Assembly (NCBI RefSeq): GCF_002999335.1 | Contig: NW_020312045.1 | Coordinates: forward strand, 1-64,000 | From: Cyclospora cayetanensis | Taxonomy: Eukaryota; Apicomplexa; Conoidasida; Eucoccidiorida; Eimeriidae | Direction of reading: 5' to 3' | DNA length: 64,000 nucleotides | In this document: positions 12,285 to 25,299 of the stretch, piece by piece | How positions within the stretch are numbered: position 1 is the first letter of the stretch | How the letters are laid out: each line of letters starts with the position of its first letter | Translations under genes and position numbers: made by a program | The notes under the pieces: model-generated | Databases searched by the model: none | The model's input: the letters and a program-made list of their open reading frames with translations, nothing else | Told to the model about the DNA's origin: nothing

Positions 12285-15200
12285 ATGCTCTTCTCAAGGC
12301 GCAGGCATGCGGCCCGCAGTGCCCAAGAATGTGCATTCCTTCCATCATCTCCAATTGACGAGGCAGCTCATTCCAATGCAGCTGTCAGCAGGTGCGTCAG
12401 TTCAGCCGTTCAGCAGGCACAAAGGCCGCAAGCCTGCAGGGGCGACTCTCAGCACGACGGCATGTTATCTACAAGAGCCCGCAGTGAAGAATATGCAAAC
12501 AACAGTGATACTTCCTTGCCCTCTGACGCAAGTGCCTATGCCCCCTCCGATCCGGATATATCATCAACCGGCTCTGACGGTGCAACCGCTTCTTCAAGGC
12601 ACCCGCTTCCTTCTAGGTGTTTTTCAGTGCCAGGACATGCTGCGCACTGTTCATATAAATCTCTTCGTGAGTTTCAAATGTCTCAAGGCGTTTGCTGTCT
12701 CCTCAACGACTCGTGTTCCTCCTGCGCAGTTCCTGGCGTTGGACAGGATGTGGGGCTCGTAGAAGCACAAGGGGTAGCCGATGATCATGTGGCAACGAAG
12801 CTCTCGCGGGGATTTTGTGGTGCTCAATCTACGAGGCTGTACTTAAGCAGGTTCATCGGATGGTTTGTTAAGTGGTTCGAAGGATCCGCGTTGCTGAAAG
12901 GCTGCAACAAGCTGGTATGCAAGACTCTGCATGCGGTGTTGCTGTTCGTGATCCGACTCCAGCGCCAGCAGCTGCTACGTCGTTTCTGTCCGGACCTGAC
13001 GGAAAGGTACACGCACGTTCTCAGTGCAGGACGGCTGCGTGCAGAGAGATGCAGTGTACGTACAGCCGACGGTCATGAGATACATTTTTACCGACTCCGT
13101 AAAGTGACGCGCTGCTGCTGCTGTAGGGACTGTGCTTGTGAGGAGGATGCAAACCATTCGGAGTTCACGGGTGAAACAGCAGCCATTGCCAGTTCATCTA
13201 CTGCGCAAGTAGATACGTCAGCGGTTCTGTTTGCAGAAGCCGATGCAGTCCCGTTGGACGAATGCAGCAGCAGTGGTGCTGAAAGCAACTGCATCGACAC
13301 CGATTGCAGGGGGCAGGTGTTTTTTTTCGTTCACGGTCTGTTAGAGTCATCGCTCAACTGGATAAGTGGGGGCGACCTGTCTCTGCCGTTCCTTGTAGCC
13401 ACGAGAGGGGGTGAGGTGTGGCTCGCAAATAGCCGAGGCAACGAGTACACCCGGAAAGTGGCCCCACCTCCCCACAAGCGACTTCATGCGCAGCAGCAGC
13501 ACGCAGGTGGTTTCACCCGATTGCACCCAAATATGCAGCAAGACGCTTCGGAGCAAGGTCGGTGGGAGGCGCAAGGCGGCTTCTCGCTGTCTACGTTGCA
13601 TGCATTCATCGCTGAAGAAAAGCGAAAGGTCCAAAACAACAGGCACCATCTACGTCAACCCTCCAGCAGCAAGACTCAGCACACGCCGCAGCACCAGCCG
13701 GGAAATCAGGAGCTGCCGCATGCGTCTAGCGAGGAGGAGTGCTGTTCTCTCTTCTGCTGTCGTTGCAGTGGACTCTCGTCGGTGCCACGACTTCAAGGGA
13801 AGCCTCAGGAAGCCCAACAGCAGATTCTGAGGCGCGCATGCAGGGAAGCCTCAGAGCTGCTGTTCTGGCTACACTGGAGCCGGAGAAAACAATGGAATGC
13901 TGCAGTACGTGAAGCTGCCGAGCAGCCGCAGCAGCACGACACGCGGGGGGACGAACCTCCTCATGGCGCTCCTGATTTGACATCCGGAAAAGAGGCCACT
14001 CCTAACAGTGCCAAGGGCGGCTCAAGTCCGACATGCAGAGCACCGGAGCAAGCAGTCGACGCAAACATGGAAGGAGCTGCCACGTCTTCATCCGATGAAT
14101 GCTCTTCGTCTACTCTACACAGCTGCAACGGGCTCAAAGCGTCAGAAGCTGAAGGCACTGCCGTGTCCAAGGCTGCTTTTTTGTCGAGCAGCGCATGCAG
14201 CAGACCGCCAAGCAGCTGCAACTTCATCAGAGAACGGCCTCAGACGCCGCCGGAAAGACGTGTGGCTTTGCCGAGTGCCGTCGATATCCCGCAATTAGAA
14301 GAGAAGGCCCCTACTGACAGGAAATGCGACGAAGACACTGCATGCACGTGCTGCAGCAGGCCGCGTGGTGAAGGCAGCTTCGCCACCAGCAGCTGCAAAA
14401 GCGGCAGCCGAAGGAACAAAGTCCAGAGGATCTATAGGGGCCGATGCAGCGCCACACCTCCCTTGAAATTTTCAAAGGACCTTGCTGAAGGCTCCTGGTC
14501 TTTTCATGAGATGGCCATGTATGACTGCGCCGCTCAGATGCAGTACATAGCGATCAACTCGCCGACACTCCATCGGCGAAGGGCTGCTATGCTGGCAGCT
14601 CCTGCTGCCTTCACAACCTGCAACAACGAGGATGCAGAATGTAGGGCGTTTGGATGCGGTATAGTGGCCATAGGCCAGTCCCAGGGGGCTGCTCAGCTGC
14701 TAGCTGCCCTCTCAACGTGTCCATCGCTGTCTTTGCTGGCTTGTCGGCTGGTGTTGTTCTCGCCACCGTTGATCTTGCAGCCGCTGCATCAGCTGCCGTA
14801 TGTCGCTTTAGTGTTGTTACGTCTTGGCTCACGCCACCCCACGCTTCTTCTCAAGATCTTGCGCTTCGTTGTGCACGTTGTGCCGGAAAAATTCTTGGCT
14901 GCCGTGGGAAACGCTGTCGTGGGATGTGGAATGCCCGGCAGCATGCGATTTTACAGCACCCCCCTACAGCACAAGCAACTCGTTCTCAATTTCACGTGTA
15001 CTCCCTCAGGTAAGCCACAGGATTTTCTTCATAAACTTTGCGCCGGTATGCCTTATGTTGGTTCGAGAGCTGTATGGCCGAAACTAATAAAATTTCAAAA
15101 TTGCTTTGGTGGTGGCGTGGGGGTGGGCTGTCGACGCAGCAACCGAGAGTTGCACGAAACACCAGAATTAGCCGAAGTTTTTGTAGGTTTTGTAGCGTTG

Positions 15201-15920
15201 CATCTGCTCTTAACTTTTGTGTCGTGATTGTTTCCCTAGGGGGCACGTCTAGGCGGAATTTCGAACATTGGCTGCAGCAGCTGACGAGGCCCAAGCCTCT
15301 GTCAACACTTGTCTCTCCACGGAATAGCTCAAGTGTCACTTCCTTGCCTGTACAATACGAAGCAAGGGCTTTGGGGCAGAAAAGTGCTTTTCTGAATGAC
15401 CAAACGGCTCAGTCAGATCGCCAGGGGTTCCGCCAACCCACGTTTTTAGAGGCTACGCAGCCATCGCTGCCAGATTTGACAGAACCTCATGGTCGGTATC
15501 CCTTGGAAAGGATCAGCAGCGAAGTGTATGCGTTCTTAGGCTCACAGGACAACCTAGTTTCTGCAGGTGAGTGCATCTCGCAGTTGAGATCCTAAGGGGC
15601 ATCTGTGGCATTGAAGCTAGCATATTCCGTTGTTTACTGCCCTGCCGTCTGTACTAGTTGCACTCCATCCATTGGGCCTTTTCAAAGAAGGGGAATCGCA
15701 ACGTTCCCCCAAATATCGACTGATTGCGCTTGCAGGCTCCAGCGCGGCATACCTCGAGAGCTGCATTCCAAAAGAACGGCTGCACTTGTACGTCGTCAGC
15801 GGTCTTGGTCATCTGGATTTTGGGTGGGGAAGGGACCGAGCTAGAGACTTGTATCCTCATCTGCTCGCGCGTGTATCTAAATGCAATGTATCGTGTTGCC
15901 CATGCCGAAACGAGACTTGA
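12285..15920 (+). CDS. Acid-lipase-like alpha/beta hydrolase, 3 exons
   Basis: Probable esterase or triglyceride lipase of the lysosomal/gastric acid lipase family. Exons 12285-15009, 15240-15566 and 15736-15920 join in phase (donors CAG|GTAAGC and CAG|GTGAGT; acceptors CCCTAG and TTGCAG) to give about 1078 residues. Residues about 276-283 (DGHEIHFY) match the DGY-L-IYRI start of the AB-hydrolase-associated region. HGLLESS at 350 is the oxyanion HG motif, and LANSRGNEYTRK near 380-391 matches the family's LGN-RGN-YSRKH. FHEMAMYD near 741 matches DEMAKYD. GQSQG carries the nucleophile Ser799. Asp1012 (GSQD) and His1043 (GHLDFGWG) complete a canonical triad. Usual family members are about 400 residues; here an N-terminal extension of about 270 and a low-complexity insertion at about 395-735 account for the excess. 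A hydrophobic stretch near 200-225 could anchor the protein. The start is the first ATG of the long frame. Lipid substrate and compartment are not visible. Confidence 0.85.
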
Positions 15921-17789
15921 GCTTATGTTTAGGGTGCCGTACAGAGGTACAGTCCCACTGTGTGTGCCGTGGCTTCATCGTGACATGAGGAAAATAACGG
16001 ATAAGCTCCCTTTGATTCCCTGCTTGGATCAAAATACTGTTTATTCTCGTTTTCCTCGTCTTCTTGTAAAACTAAGTAAGAAAATACATTTCGAGCTTTT
16101 GTGCTCTAAAGTTCGTCTTTCGACGCCTCCAACTGGCTTGAATAATTGACTTAGCTAGGGAGGTCGCTCACTTTTCGCCTCCTACACTAAAGGCTTCGGA
16201 GTAGCAGTGTGGGTTTCAATATCTTTTTAAGGCATTCTATAACGACCGTGCAGCAGTTTCGTGTGATCCCGCATATCCTTTTAGTCGTTTAGCCCACAGG
16301 GAGCCAGATACTTTATTGGCTACACGGCCCACGTTTAATCAGTATACATCATGCTGTACACAAAAGCGCCCAGGCATCTTTGCATAAACCTATTAGGCTC
16401 ACGCACATAACCCACCTTGCACAGTTCGCTGTCTGCTGGCTGAAGCCACCTTGCACCTGACAGTCATTGCTAACGCGATGGTCATATCCACGCAGAATCC
16501 TCCAAAAGTACTGAACAAATTATTAGACAAGTACTCTCAGGGCATCGTGAAAGTATTTACATGAAGGAAGTAGTCATGGAAAAGCCGTGGTACAGAGGAT
16601 TGTATTTCTACAGAAGCACAAATTACTTTCCCACCAGAGCAGCTTGCTCACTTCTACAAGACTCGAAAAGCTAAGGAAATGAGTGTCACAGGGTTTGTCG
16701 GCTGCTTGCCTTCACAGTACAACAAACCTTTGTGTAAACACTAAGCCCAAGGTTGAAAGAGACGCTTTAACCGAATTAGAGGGAATTCGTTGGCTTGCAA
16801 CCACCACGACTAGAATGGTTTAGAAGATCTAAACGCCCTTCCGTCATTTTTTACTGGGAATGGCCATGATTTTTGATACCTACTTTAAAAGTTACGGTGT
16901 CTCCCTCCGGCAGTAAATCCTCTCGGTAGGTTCTTGTATACACAAGAGATGTGGTTATACGCTTTATCAACGCATTGCCAGCAGGGCATACGTTGCGTGC
17001 CTTGCAGGATCCGCTGGGTATCAGGAGATGGTGTGTGCTTTACAATCTACTCTTGCATGGGTTCAGATTTGGCTAAAATTGTAATAATAAATTTATCTGT
17101 TTCCGCATTCTTGGATGCCCGATTCCGGGCCTCTTTAGAGGTGTAATACGCTGTTCTTATCGTAGAGGCTCATGCGAAGATTATTTGTGTAATGTGGAAA
17201 CCAGTGAGAGCAAATTTAAGCAATTTCCTCGGGCCTCACAAGCAGCATGACCGCGCCGCCACGTGTCTATGCTTTTTCATGGGCTAAGGGCCTACCTTTT
17301 CCCGCATGTAAGCATATGCACACCCACAATCATTGCATTGGCATATATGCACACTAGCAATAAGATGTACCAACTGACCTCGGGTGTTCATGATTTTATT
17401 GAATATGCCGATGCCTATGCTCAATCTTGTAAATTACAGTATTTGCAGTAGTGTCTCACTCTTGTGCTTATCTAAACCGAATAACTCAAACCGGGTTTTA
17501 CGCCTGTCGCAATATCCAGCATCATTGCTTCGCTCATCCTGATATTTTTGTCTAATCACCAATAGTAGGCAGTGTTTCTGATTCTTGAGATAATAAAAAG
17601 GATCTACGGCTAAATAGTACCCTCAGCAGAGGCCGTGGTTGTAGGCTGCAGCAGGATAGGCTGAAGTTAAACACCTTTTATTGACCCAGATGTATGAAAT
17701 ATGGACTACAAAAGTATTGACCATTTAGTTTGCAGGTTCGTATACTTTATATATTGCAGAATAAACTATGTTAAATACAGGACGACCAA
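15921..17789. other. Gene-poor segment downstream of the lipase gene
   Basis: No supported gene. The frame running to 16149 beside the last lipase exon is a shadow. The segment is AT-richer, without CAG runs, and presumably starts with the lipase 3' UTR. Confidence 0.35.
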
Positions 17790-17960
17790 ACGCTGCGTGA
17801 GCGCGTCATAGATGCGATTTTGGAACTAGCAACTAGCTGTAAATGATTTGACTGTTCAGAGGGTGCAGCTACGCGCAAGTAGCTGCTTACCCTATGTCAG
17901 GAACTCTGAAAGGCGCTTTCGTCGGAGGAGAAACGAGAGGTTCTGAGAAAATGGACAATT
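17790..17960 (+). repeat. LTR-like dispersed repeat, solo
   Basis: Plus-strand core with GATGC, CAACTAGCTGTAAATGATTT and GAGGGTGCAGCTACGCGC, closely matching the core of the 20.3- and 25.5-kb copies. No pol remnant was recognised next to it, so it looks like a solo LTR. Confidence 0.55.
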
Positions 17961-20214
17961 TTTCATCAAGTCTGGAGCTGATTCTCTCCCTACGGAGACC
18001 TTACATGGCTCATTGCAGGTGGCAGCATCCGGTGGTTCGATGCAGCTGTTCCACTTTCATTCACTGGCTGTAGATGTAATGAAGCGCCATGTTGCCGTAA
18101 GGAAATTGTCTGATATTCAAGGAGTTCTGCGGTAGTTGATTAACTTGATTTTCGTTCGTATCAGGCTAGAAGTTTACTCTGTCTACTGATATTGACGGAA
18201 GTAAAATGCCTGGCGGAGCGGGACAGGCTGACAAGAAAGCTGATGTGAACACAGTAGCTTTACAACTGGTGGGAAGACCTGATTCGTGACAAAACAGTGA
18301 AAGACTATCACATCGAGGGTGACCTGCTCTGACTAAAAGCAAAACCATGGCTCCCGCAATTGTACATCCCGAGTTCGCAAAGCAAGGTCATTTCTTTTCG
18401 AAGCATGTGGCCTTGATCTCCTTGGCACTAATGAGCGTTTCGTAGTAGATGAGTACTGTCATGGCTTAGTTCTCACAAGCTGAAGCAGCGCAGTATCCTA
18501 AGCCTGATCTTTTGCACAGCGTTCCGATTCGCGTGAATTTTAGCATGTTCCGGCTTTAAACCTTATTGGATTGCGGGTTGGAAGCCAATTGTCAGTATAG
18601 CAACTACCTCAGTGTTGACAGACAGCCAGTTTGATCAGTTCATGCTTGTACCAGCTCTGTGATGGCACAGGAGATCTCTCAATTACCTTTAACTAATATC
18701 TAGGAGCTTCACGAGTTTCCTTGTGTGTCATTACGGATTAGTATTCAAATTTCGTTACCGCTTTCTGGTGTACCTTTATTACCTGCCTTGTCACTGACCG
18801 TAATGTGACCATTGCGATCCACCCTGAGGCAAGCAGACAGACACAGCATATATACAGCGTTCTTCCGCAGAAGCCTCAACCCAGTAGCTGCACAAATCGT
18901 ACTGATTGGCTGGATTTTCTTTCTTGTCTTAAGTGGATTTTCCATACAATCATAGAGCCGTGTACCTGTTGCTCTGTCGCATTCCTGGTCTACACTGAGG
19001 AACCCCTCTCCGATCCGCGGCTGTGCTCCAGAGTCAGCATCCACATCGACGGCTAGCAGCGGAGGGATTCAGAGGAGAGCTGGCTAGTGTAGGCAAATGT
19101 ACGCTCAAGGTTCAAAGAGGCAAATACGGAATAATGATGGGCAGAGGCCAGCCATGCGCTTTGAGCGTGTAAATCTACTCCTGCAGGATCCACCAGCTTT
19201 CAAAGTGGCTTAGAAGTTGACCAGACGAACAAATTTACGGCCAGATGGCTAGGATTAGCATCCATCCTCCCACAAATCAATTCTCTTTTTCCCTATTCTC
19301 TCACAACTGATGGATACCACAGGACTGATAGTATTGGCCTCCTCGAAACGTCTCAAGCCTTATGAACTTATTCAAGGACTTTGGCGCACAGGGACTTGAC
19401 CCTTGCGGAGGTGGAGGGGTCAGAGGTGTGTAAATGATGGTGCTTGCTGGTGAACTGTTGTTGGGAATGCCAGCTTTAGTGATTATCGGAGGTCAGGCTT
19501 GGCTGCCTGCGATGGAATGCAAAACTCTGCTTTGTTGACAACGGTAGTATTCATTAACGGACTCCCACTAGTTCTTGATCATTTCCTTCGTCAGTCCACG
19601 GTCTGCCTGATTGTCTACCTTCATCAATAAGTATTGCCTAAAAAGATTCGGCTTAGGTTTATAAAGGCGGAAACTACACTCAGATCGATTCGTATTCACT
19701 CTCAGGTATGCTGCCCCACAAGTCTTCCTTTTGCATGATTTCTTGGGCTTCCAAATAAACTATGCTGCATGATCCCGCAGTAATGGCAGGCAGGCAATGA
19801 TTTATGGGAGGCGGAAGCATTGCTGAACAATGGTTTGTTTTGATTCTGTGTACGCATGTTACTTTGTTTTTTCTCGTGCCAGATGCTCTCACATGTCAAC
19901 GCTTAGCCGGTAGCGAGCCAAGGCACTGCCGCAGGCGTGCTGGTTTGGTCGCCTGTTTATGCTATCATGCGCACAGTTTTTGCGCTTCTGCCTGACTTAA
20001 AAGTGGCGATAGGGGGGGAACACTCCTGCTGTCCGACATGCAGCTGGTCTCTACATTCGAGTAAGGAACACTTGAGCGTGTGTTTTCAAGTCGGGACTAA
20101 GATATTACGGGGTAAATTGCACTTGAAAATTTGCTGCTGCACCAGCTCTGCTTGCCTCAAAGTTCGGAAATGACCATTTGGTTTGTCTGGTCGTATATCT
20201 TAGTTAGGTTTCCT
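17961..20214. other. Gene-poor segment, no supported gene
   Basis: Several frames of 60-100 codons on both strands, for example 18745-19044 minus and 18805-19056 plus, but none with a recognisable motif, signal peptide or coding-style repeats. Treated as non-coding. Confidence 0.3.
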
Positions 20215-20520
20215 GCAGTGTGCTATCAGTCGATAGAGAAAGGCGCAATAATGTGTGCGTGTGCCTCAGATGCTCCATGCAACTAGCTGTGAATGCTTTG
20301 AGTGCTTTGAGGGTACAGCTGCACAACAAACAAAAACTGTGTGCAGCTCTTCAGCCTTTCTGTCCTTCTCTCGTTGGAAACTGAAACAGTCGCCGGAAGG
20401 AGAAGGGCGGAGTTCTTTTGAGATCTGCTTAATAACCTGTGTGAGCTTTGTATCAAGTCTCTAGTAAAGTGTGCTCCTACGGTGACCTTAGATGGAGTGG
20501 TACACCGCAGCTCCATTCAT
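20215..20520 (+). repeat. LTR-like dispersed repeat, solo
   Basis: A well-preserved copy. The core reads AGATGCTCCATGCAACTAGC then TGTGAATGC, then GAGGGTACAGCTGCAC. About 75 bases further on comes a TCTCGTTGGAAACTGA-like block, and near the end TGTGCTCCTACGGTGACC. Blocks in the same order occur in the minus-oriented copy at 25.3-25.6 kb and the plus copy at 54.7-55.0 kb, which sets a unit length of about 300 bases. Confidence 0.65.
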
Positions 20521-23500
20521 ATGGGCAAACTGTGATCTACAGAGCGGTCCTGACTTCATTTTTCTGTGGTTGCTTATCCCCCGAGCAGATATGAAAAATC
20601 AAGTGTCTCTAGCACGTGCGTTGCTAGCATTTTAACAGCGTAAAAACAAAGGAGATTTTCGGGACTACAAAGCCTCACAGGCAAGATGATGCATAACAAG
20701 GCCGAACTGCTTGCAAAAGCTCAGTTCCCGCAAAAGGTCTCGGAATTCTGACCCTCATTTATTGGTCTTCGTGATGCCATACACCTCTATTTATGGACGT
20801 TTACAGCTTTATAGGCCTATTTCATTGCGACGTGCAAATCTTCTTGTCTTTGTAGTCACAATACAAATACTCGTTGCAATAGACGACAATAAATAAATCA
20901 TACCAGAAACTTTGTTATTGAATGCTCATACGTAGTTCTCTCAATTACTGTGGTCCATCACTCCAACCCACTTCGCCACTGGCCCACAGCGGCCACTTCT
21001 GCAGCTCTGTACAGGGGGTAAATGCAAATAAATCACCGCTGTGTGCATTGTATGCAGCTCAAGTCGACAAAGTTGTGAATAATTTACTGTTTTGCAGCAT
21101 GTTGGTCAAACCACGGCGCTTGCAAACGGTGGCTAGGACCAGAAGACGTTTTTTCGTCGACTATATACTCGGCAAAGAATGATTGCAGAGAATAACTATC
21201 ACCATGGGCTGCATAACGACAGTCTTTATTATCTGTGGACCGTAATGCCCATGCAGGTCGAGTGTGTGACTGCACCACAGCCACAAGGAGAGCTTGGGGA
21301 AATGGACTCTTGGGCATCAACGGGTCTGCAACGCACAGAATGAGAGCACGCAGTAGAATATGAGATATTCTGTGTATGCCCTCAGTAGAGGTGAGGGTGA
21401 TTTCGCCTATGGAGTAATTTGTATTCTTCTTCTTCTCTCGTTGCTAGGCGCAGCGCTCGCTATATCGCGTTTTTAGCGGTAACCTGTTTACTTCTAGACA
21501 TGTAGTACCATAATTATTTTTTATTTGCACACATTGCCTGACGCCTTGCCGTAAGCACTCTTAACGTGTGATCAATACTCGAATTTGCTCTGCAAGTATC
21601 CGTACATATTTTGTTTGTAGGTTCGTTAGCATACCGGCTCGGTTTGGCGGACGAAAGTGTGGGTCGTTGTAAAAGTGGATGTTTATGCGTATTGGGTTTT
21701 GGCACTCTAAGGTAGTACCTGCTCCCCCAGTTTTATTCAGTCACAAGCCTTAACTCGTAATATTGACTTTATATGTTTGGTTTATTTCGTTTTACTTCTA
21801 TTGCACAGCATGGTTAGCTCGATAGTGGCTGTGCGTGATGCTGCTCCGTGCACCTCTGTGAAAATTAGTGGAGATCCCAGAGTGTGCCGCTTCCAGCAAC
21901 TGTCATCCCCCACCTCCGCCAAAACTGGCGGCCCGTGTTGTGGTTGAACGAAACGAGGAACACTTTCGAGATAACATGAGACATATCTCTCTTAAGGTTT
22001 CGTAAAATTTTACTGTTCAGCCCCTCTTAGTCGAGAGCCTATTTAGAGCACATGCAATTTGCCGCAGTGCTGGTGAAGCGATAGCTTAACATGCTACAGC
22101 TTCTTTAGGAAAAACCAATATGAGCGTTGAATGGGAATGGTAAGCTTCTACCACGTGTGAGTATGAGTATGATGCGTGCAAATGCGCCACGATTGAGATA
22201 AATGAATTAGCCACCTTCCGTTATCGGAATAGTCTCTGCTGGCCCTGGATCTTTGCGTGGCATGAAATGCCGTAGACAAAGTGACCGCCACAGATTTATT
22301 TGCTCAATCAAATGCAACAAGCGCATACCTTTCCACCTCATAGTCGGATAATGAACTAACTCGCTGCAGCTGGCCACCTTTGCAATGTGCAGTTTGTGCC
22401 AAGAGTGTATTGTGCGTCCCAAGGTGAGCACAGCACCAACCGTAGGACATGAGCTGCTCTGCGGCGTGCGAAATGACTTGTGCCACAGCTTACATGTGGG
22501 CTTGAAAACTAGCAGGAGGATGTAATTGGAGGTGACAATAGTCCTGCAAGCACTTGAATAGTAGCAACTTCCCGCCGAAGGGTACCTCCCTTTGCCGTCC
22601 TTAAGAGAGCCCCCTCCAGTTATCAGCAAAAATATCTTGCCTTAAAGGTATGCTGCGATATTTCGGCAATAGTTTAAGAAGCAGCCGCTCTTCTGACTCC
22701 CCATCGACATCGTAAAGCCCCTGAGCAAAGCTGAAGGCTTCTGCTTCTCTGGGATTGAAGGCTTACGACACCCAAACTGATTTTCATGCCTTGGCGCTTG
22801 CTGATAGTAGTTGTATTGTCACTGCTTGTGCAGGCAGCTAGCCTAGCTCAGCTTTCGCGAGTCTCGTAGATGTCCGTTGCATGGTACAATGCAGGGTGCT
22901 TACATATAAGGCAGTTTCACTGATTTTACGAGCTCGACAAACATAGCAGAACATATTCTGTACAGTCCTGTAGAGCCCCTTATCCACTCTGCACAAAAGG
23001 TTTTTTTTAAAATAATTAATGGTGAGCAATAGAGGGAAAGCCTATCACATCACACCCTGCACGCGAAACCCATGGCCACAACGGCGCGGAATCTGAGCGA
23101 TTTGATATGCGGTGAATCGATGTCTACACAAATCCGTTGTTCTGGCATACACGAGTAAAATTGCTGTGCAGCACGCCAGGTACTCTTGATGTGCCACTCG
23201 AAAATCGCTGTACTCGTTTCAAATCGCACGATGGTCACGAGCAAGGAATTTAAGCAAGAGATATCAATAAAAGTTTTAGACAAAACTGATGGTTGCTCGA
23301 AGTTGGGCAAATGCCCAAATACTGCGGGTTCACTCACGTCTCACAGACCAGCTAAACAATATATCGTGACCCCCGGAAGGCTTTTATTTTTACCAAAGAG
23401 CTCATTACAAGCTTTTCCCAAGCAATGTATCTCAACTGAACTTCCGAATAAGCAGAATGCGCGAAATCGATCGACCCCGGCGAATCCAGCAAGGCAAGCG

Positions 23501-24111
23501 CATCGACGTCAGTGACCCCCGATGCGCCTTTCGACGAGTTGTTTATTGGCTCTGACGAAGCTGGAGCAGTCCCTGAAGGCGTGGCAGGGTGTCTCAAGTA
23601 GCAGATCCTTTGCCTCGGCAATTCTCTGCCCGAAAAAAGCAGAAGATGCAACCCTCATCACTGTCCATGCGACAAAGGTGCAGCGTAGGGCTTACACCAC
23701 CGAGCAACTCTGTTGCAGTACCTCAAAACAAGAGCCACTTGGCTACTTCAGATGGCTCTGCTTCACCAAGGCATGTAGACTCTCCTTTGTAGCTTGAACA
23801 GAACGAACGAGTTTGCGTTCCGATGCTCGAAACTGCTCTTCGGTGTTCTAAAAGTGTTTCAGGTGGATAATCAGCCACTTCTTGGGACTCCACAAATCTT
23901 TATGCACAAAAGTAAAACACAATCTCGCAGAATATTGAGCAATGCATGAACAAATATACAGGCGCACACTGGAATTTCTGTTGCCCAAAACCAGTCAAGG
24001 CATCAAATCTGGCCTCACTCCAAGCGTACTTAAGGACCAGGCTGCTCTTGGCTAATAGTGATTCCGTAGCCTTTAGCGCTCATTCTGCTTGCTGCTACGT
24101 CTTCTATTGTT
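20521..24111. other. Gene-poor segment, no supported gene
   Basis: Frames of 60-140 codons are scattered on both strands. The longest, 22207-22629 minus, shows no motif I can assign. No tandem repeat or RNA gene was recognised. Confidence 0.3.
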
Positions 24112-24591
24112 TTAGTCCGTCAGTCCCTTTAACATTTGCAGCCTCTTTTTCTGTTCCGGAGTTAGATGGTCTCCGCCTCCATTGCCTCCCTTGCCACCGC
24201 CTTTCTTGTTGTTGGCACGGCCTGTCTTGCCCTTGCCACCGCTTCCTCCAGTACCTGAGTCATTGCCATTCTCATCAATACCCAGAACTTTTCGTGCCTT
24301 TGCAGGGATAGGTCCCTTCTCCACCCCTACTTGAGCCTCAACAAAACTTTCACCATCCCCGAAAAAAGCACTGCTATCCGCTTGCTCTCCAATATCCATC
24401 TCGACCTCATCCTCATGCCCAGAAATCTCTGCTTCGCCTTCCGCATCAGAGCCAAAAGGAGCCACAAGGGACTGACTTTCGTGGTGGGTCGGCGCCAATC
24501 CGAGGCGCACAGCAAGGCAGGACGGCGCTTCTGCACAAAGGAGAGCTGCAACCGCGAGGAACGTTGACTTCAGTCCGCAACGAGTCCTCAT
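24112..24591 (-). CDS. Small secreted acidic/Gly-rich protein
   Basis: A single-exon protein of 159 residues that I do not recognise. I start it at the internal ATG at 24591, not the longer frame start near 24717, because the ATG opens a textbook signal peptide: MRTRC, then a hydrophobic core FLAVAALLC, then small residues up to about position 27. The mature part has an acidic stretch (about residues 45-90), a Gly/Lys/Asn-rich low-complexity stretch (about 110-140) and a charged tail (LTPEQKKRLQMLKG). No membrane segment follows, so it should be soluble and secreted, into a dense granule, a microneme, the vacuole or outside; the sequence does not say which. It lies alone in a repeat-rich desert. 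No cysteine framework or known fold is visible. Confidence 0.6.
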   Translation of the reverse strand: MRTRCGLKSTFLAVAALLCAEAPSCLAVRLGLAPTHHESQSLVAPFGSDAEGEAEISGHEDEVEMDIGEQADSSAFFGDGESFVEAQVGVEKGPIPAKARKVLGIDENGNDSGTGGSGGKGKTGRANNKKGGGKGGNGGGDHLTPEQKKRLQMLKGLTD

Positions 24592-25299
24592 CTTCGTGCA
24601 AAACAAAACGATAAGAGAAGTCAATGTTGTCCTTGCTGTGCCACGTAAAACTATATATTTTGCAGAATAACATGTGGCGGTGTTAGATAAAAACATTTGA
24701 GGAAGAGAGAGCTGCATGAGCGGGAGGAGGTCAGTGCACAGTTGGAGCCAGACCGGCGTGACAGGTCGAGGACCAGCGGAGTGACAGCAAGCTGTTTTGG
24801 TTGTTGCAGTTTGTTGCTACCTGCTTTCTAGTTGTTTCTTTTAAACAAATCGTGAGAGTTTTTGAGCCAGCAGTAGTTAGAAGTTTTGATCGTTTCAGAG
24901 AGCACACACTGCGGCTAAGCAATTCAATACGCTAGCACGTTCTGTGATTTTCCGGCATCTTCCTTGTCAGATGGGTGTGGAAACGTGGTACTTCAGTGGC
25001 TAAATAATATGTGCGATCCAGGCTGAGCAAGTCTACGACCTGTTCATTCCCCGTTTGTACTTCCCTTGTATCCCAAGGGTCGGAACTCAATGCTTTTTGA
25101 CAATGGTAGCCAAGTCACGCCAAACCAGGTGGGATGCGGATTGGTGTTCTATATTCGCTCTTCGCACTATTCACGTATATCAATCAGAGGTATACGTAGC
25201 CACTGTATACTCCACCCGTTATGCTATTTGATGTTTGTTAGAAAGGGCCCTGTGTTCGTCTATTCAAGGTGTTGTAAAGTAGATCTGGTAGTGAACCTC
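24592..25299. other. Upstream region of the secreted-protein gene
   Basis: No supported gene. Minus-strand frames here extend the secreted-protein frame upstream or are random. The segment likely contains the promoter of the 24.1-24.6 kb gene. Confidence 0.35.

Noticed and set aside
22207..22629. 140-codon minus frame as a possible integrase or zinc-binding domain
   Set aside because: The His/Cys spacing does not fit an HHCC module and no neighbouring pol motif supports it.
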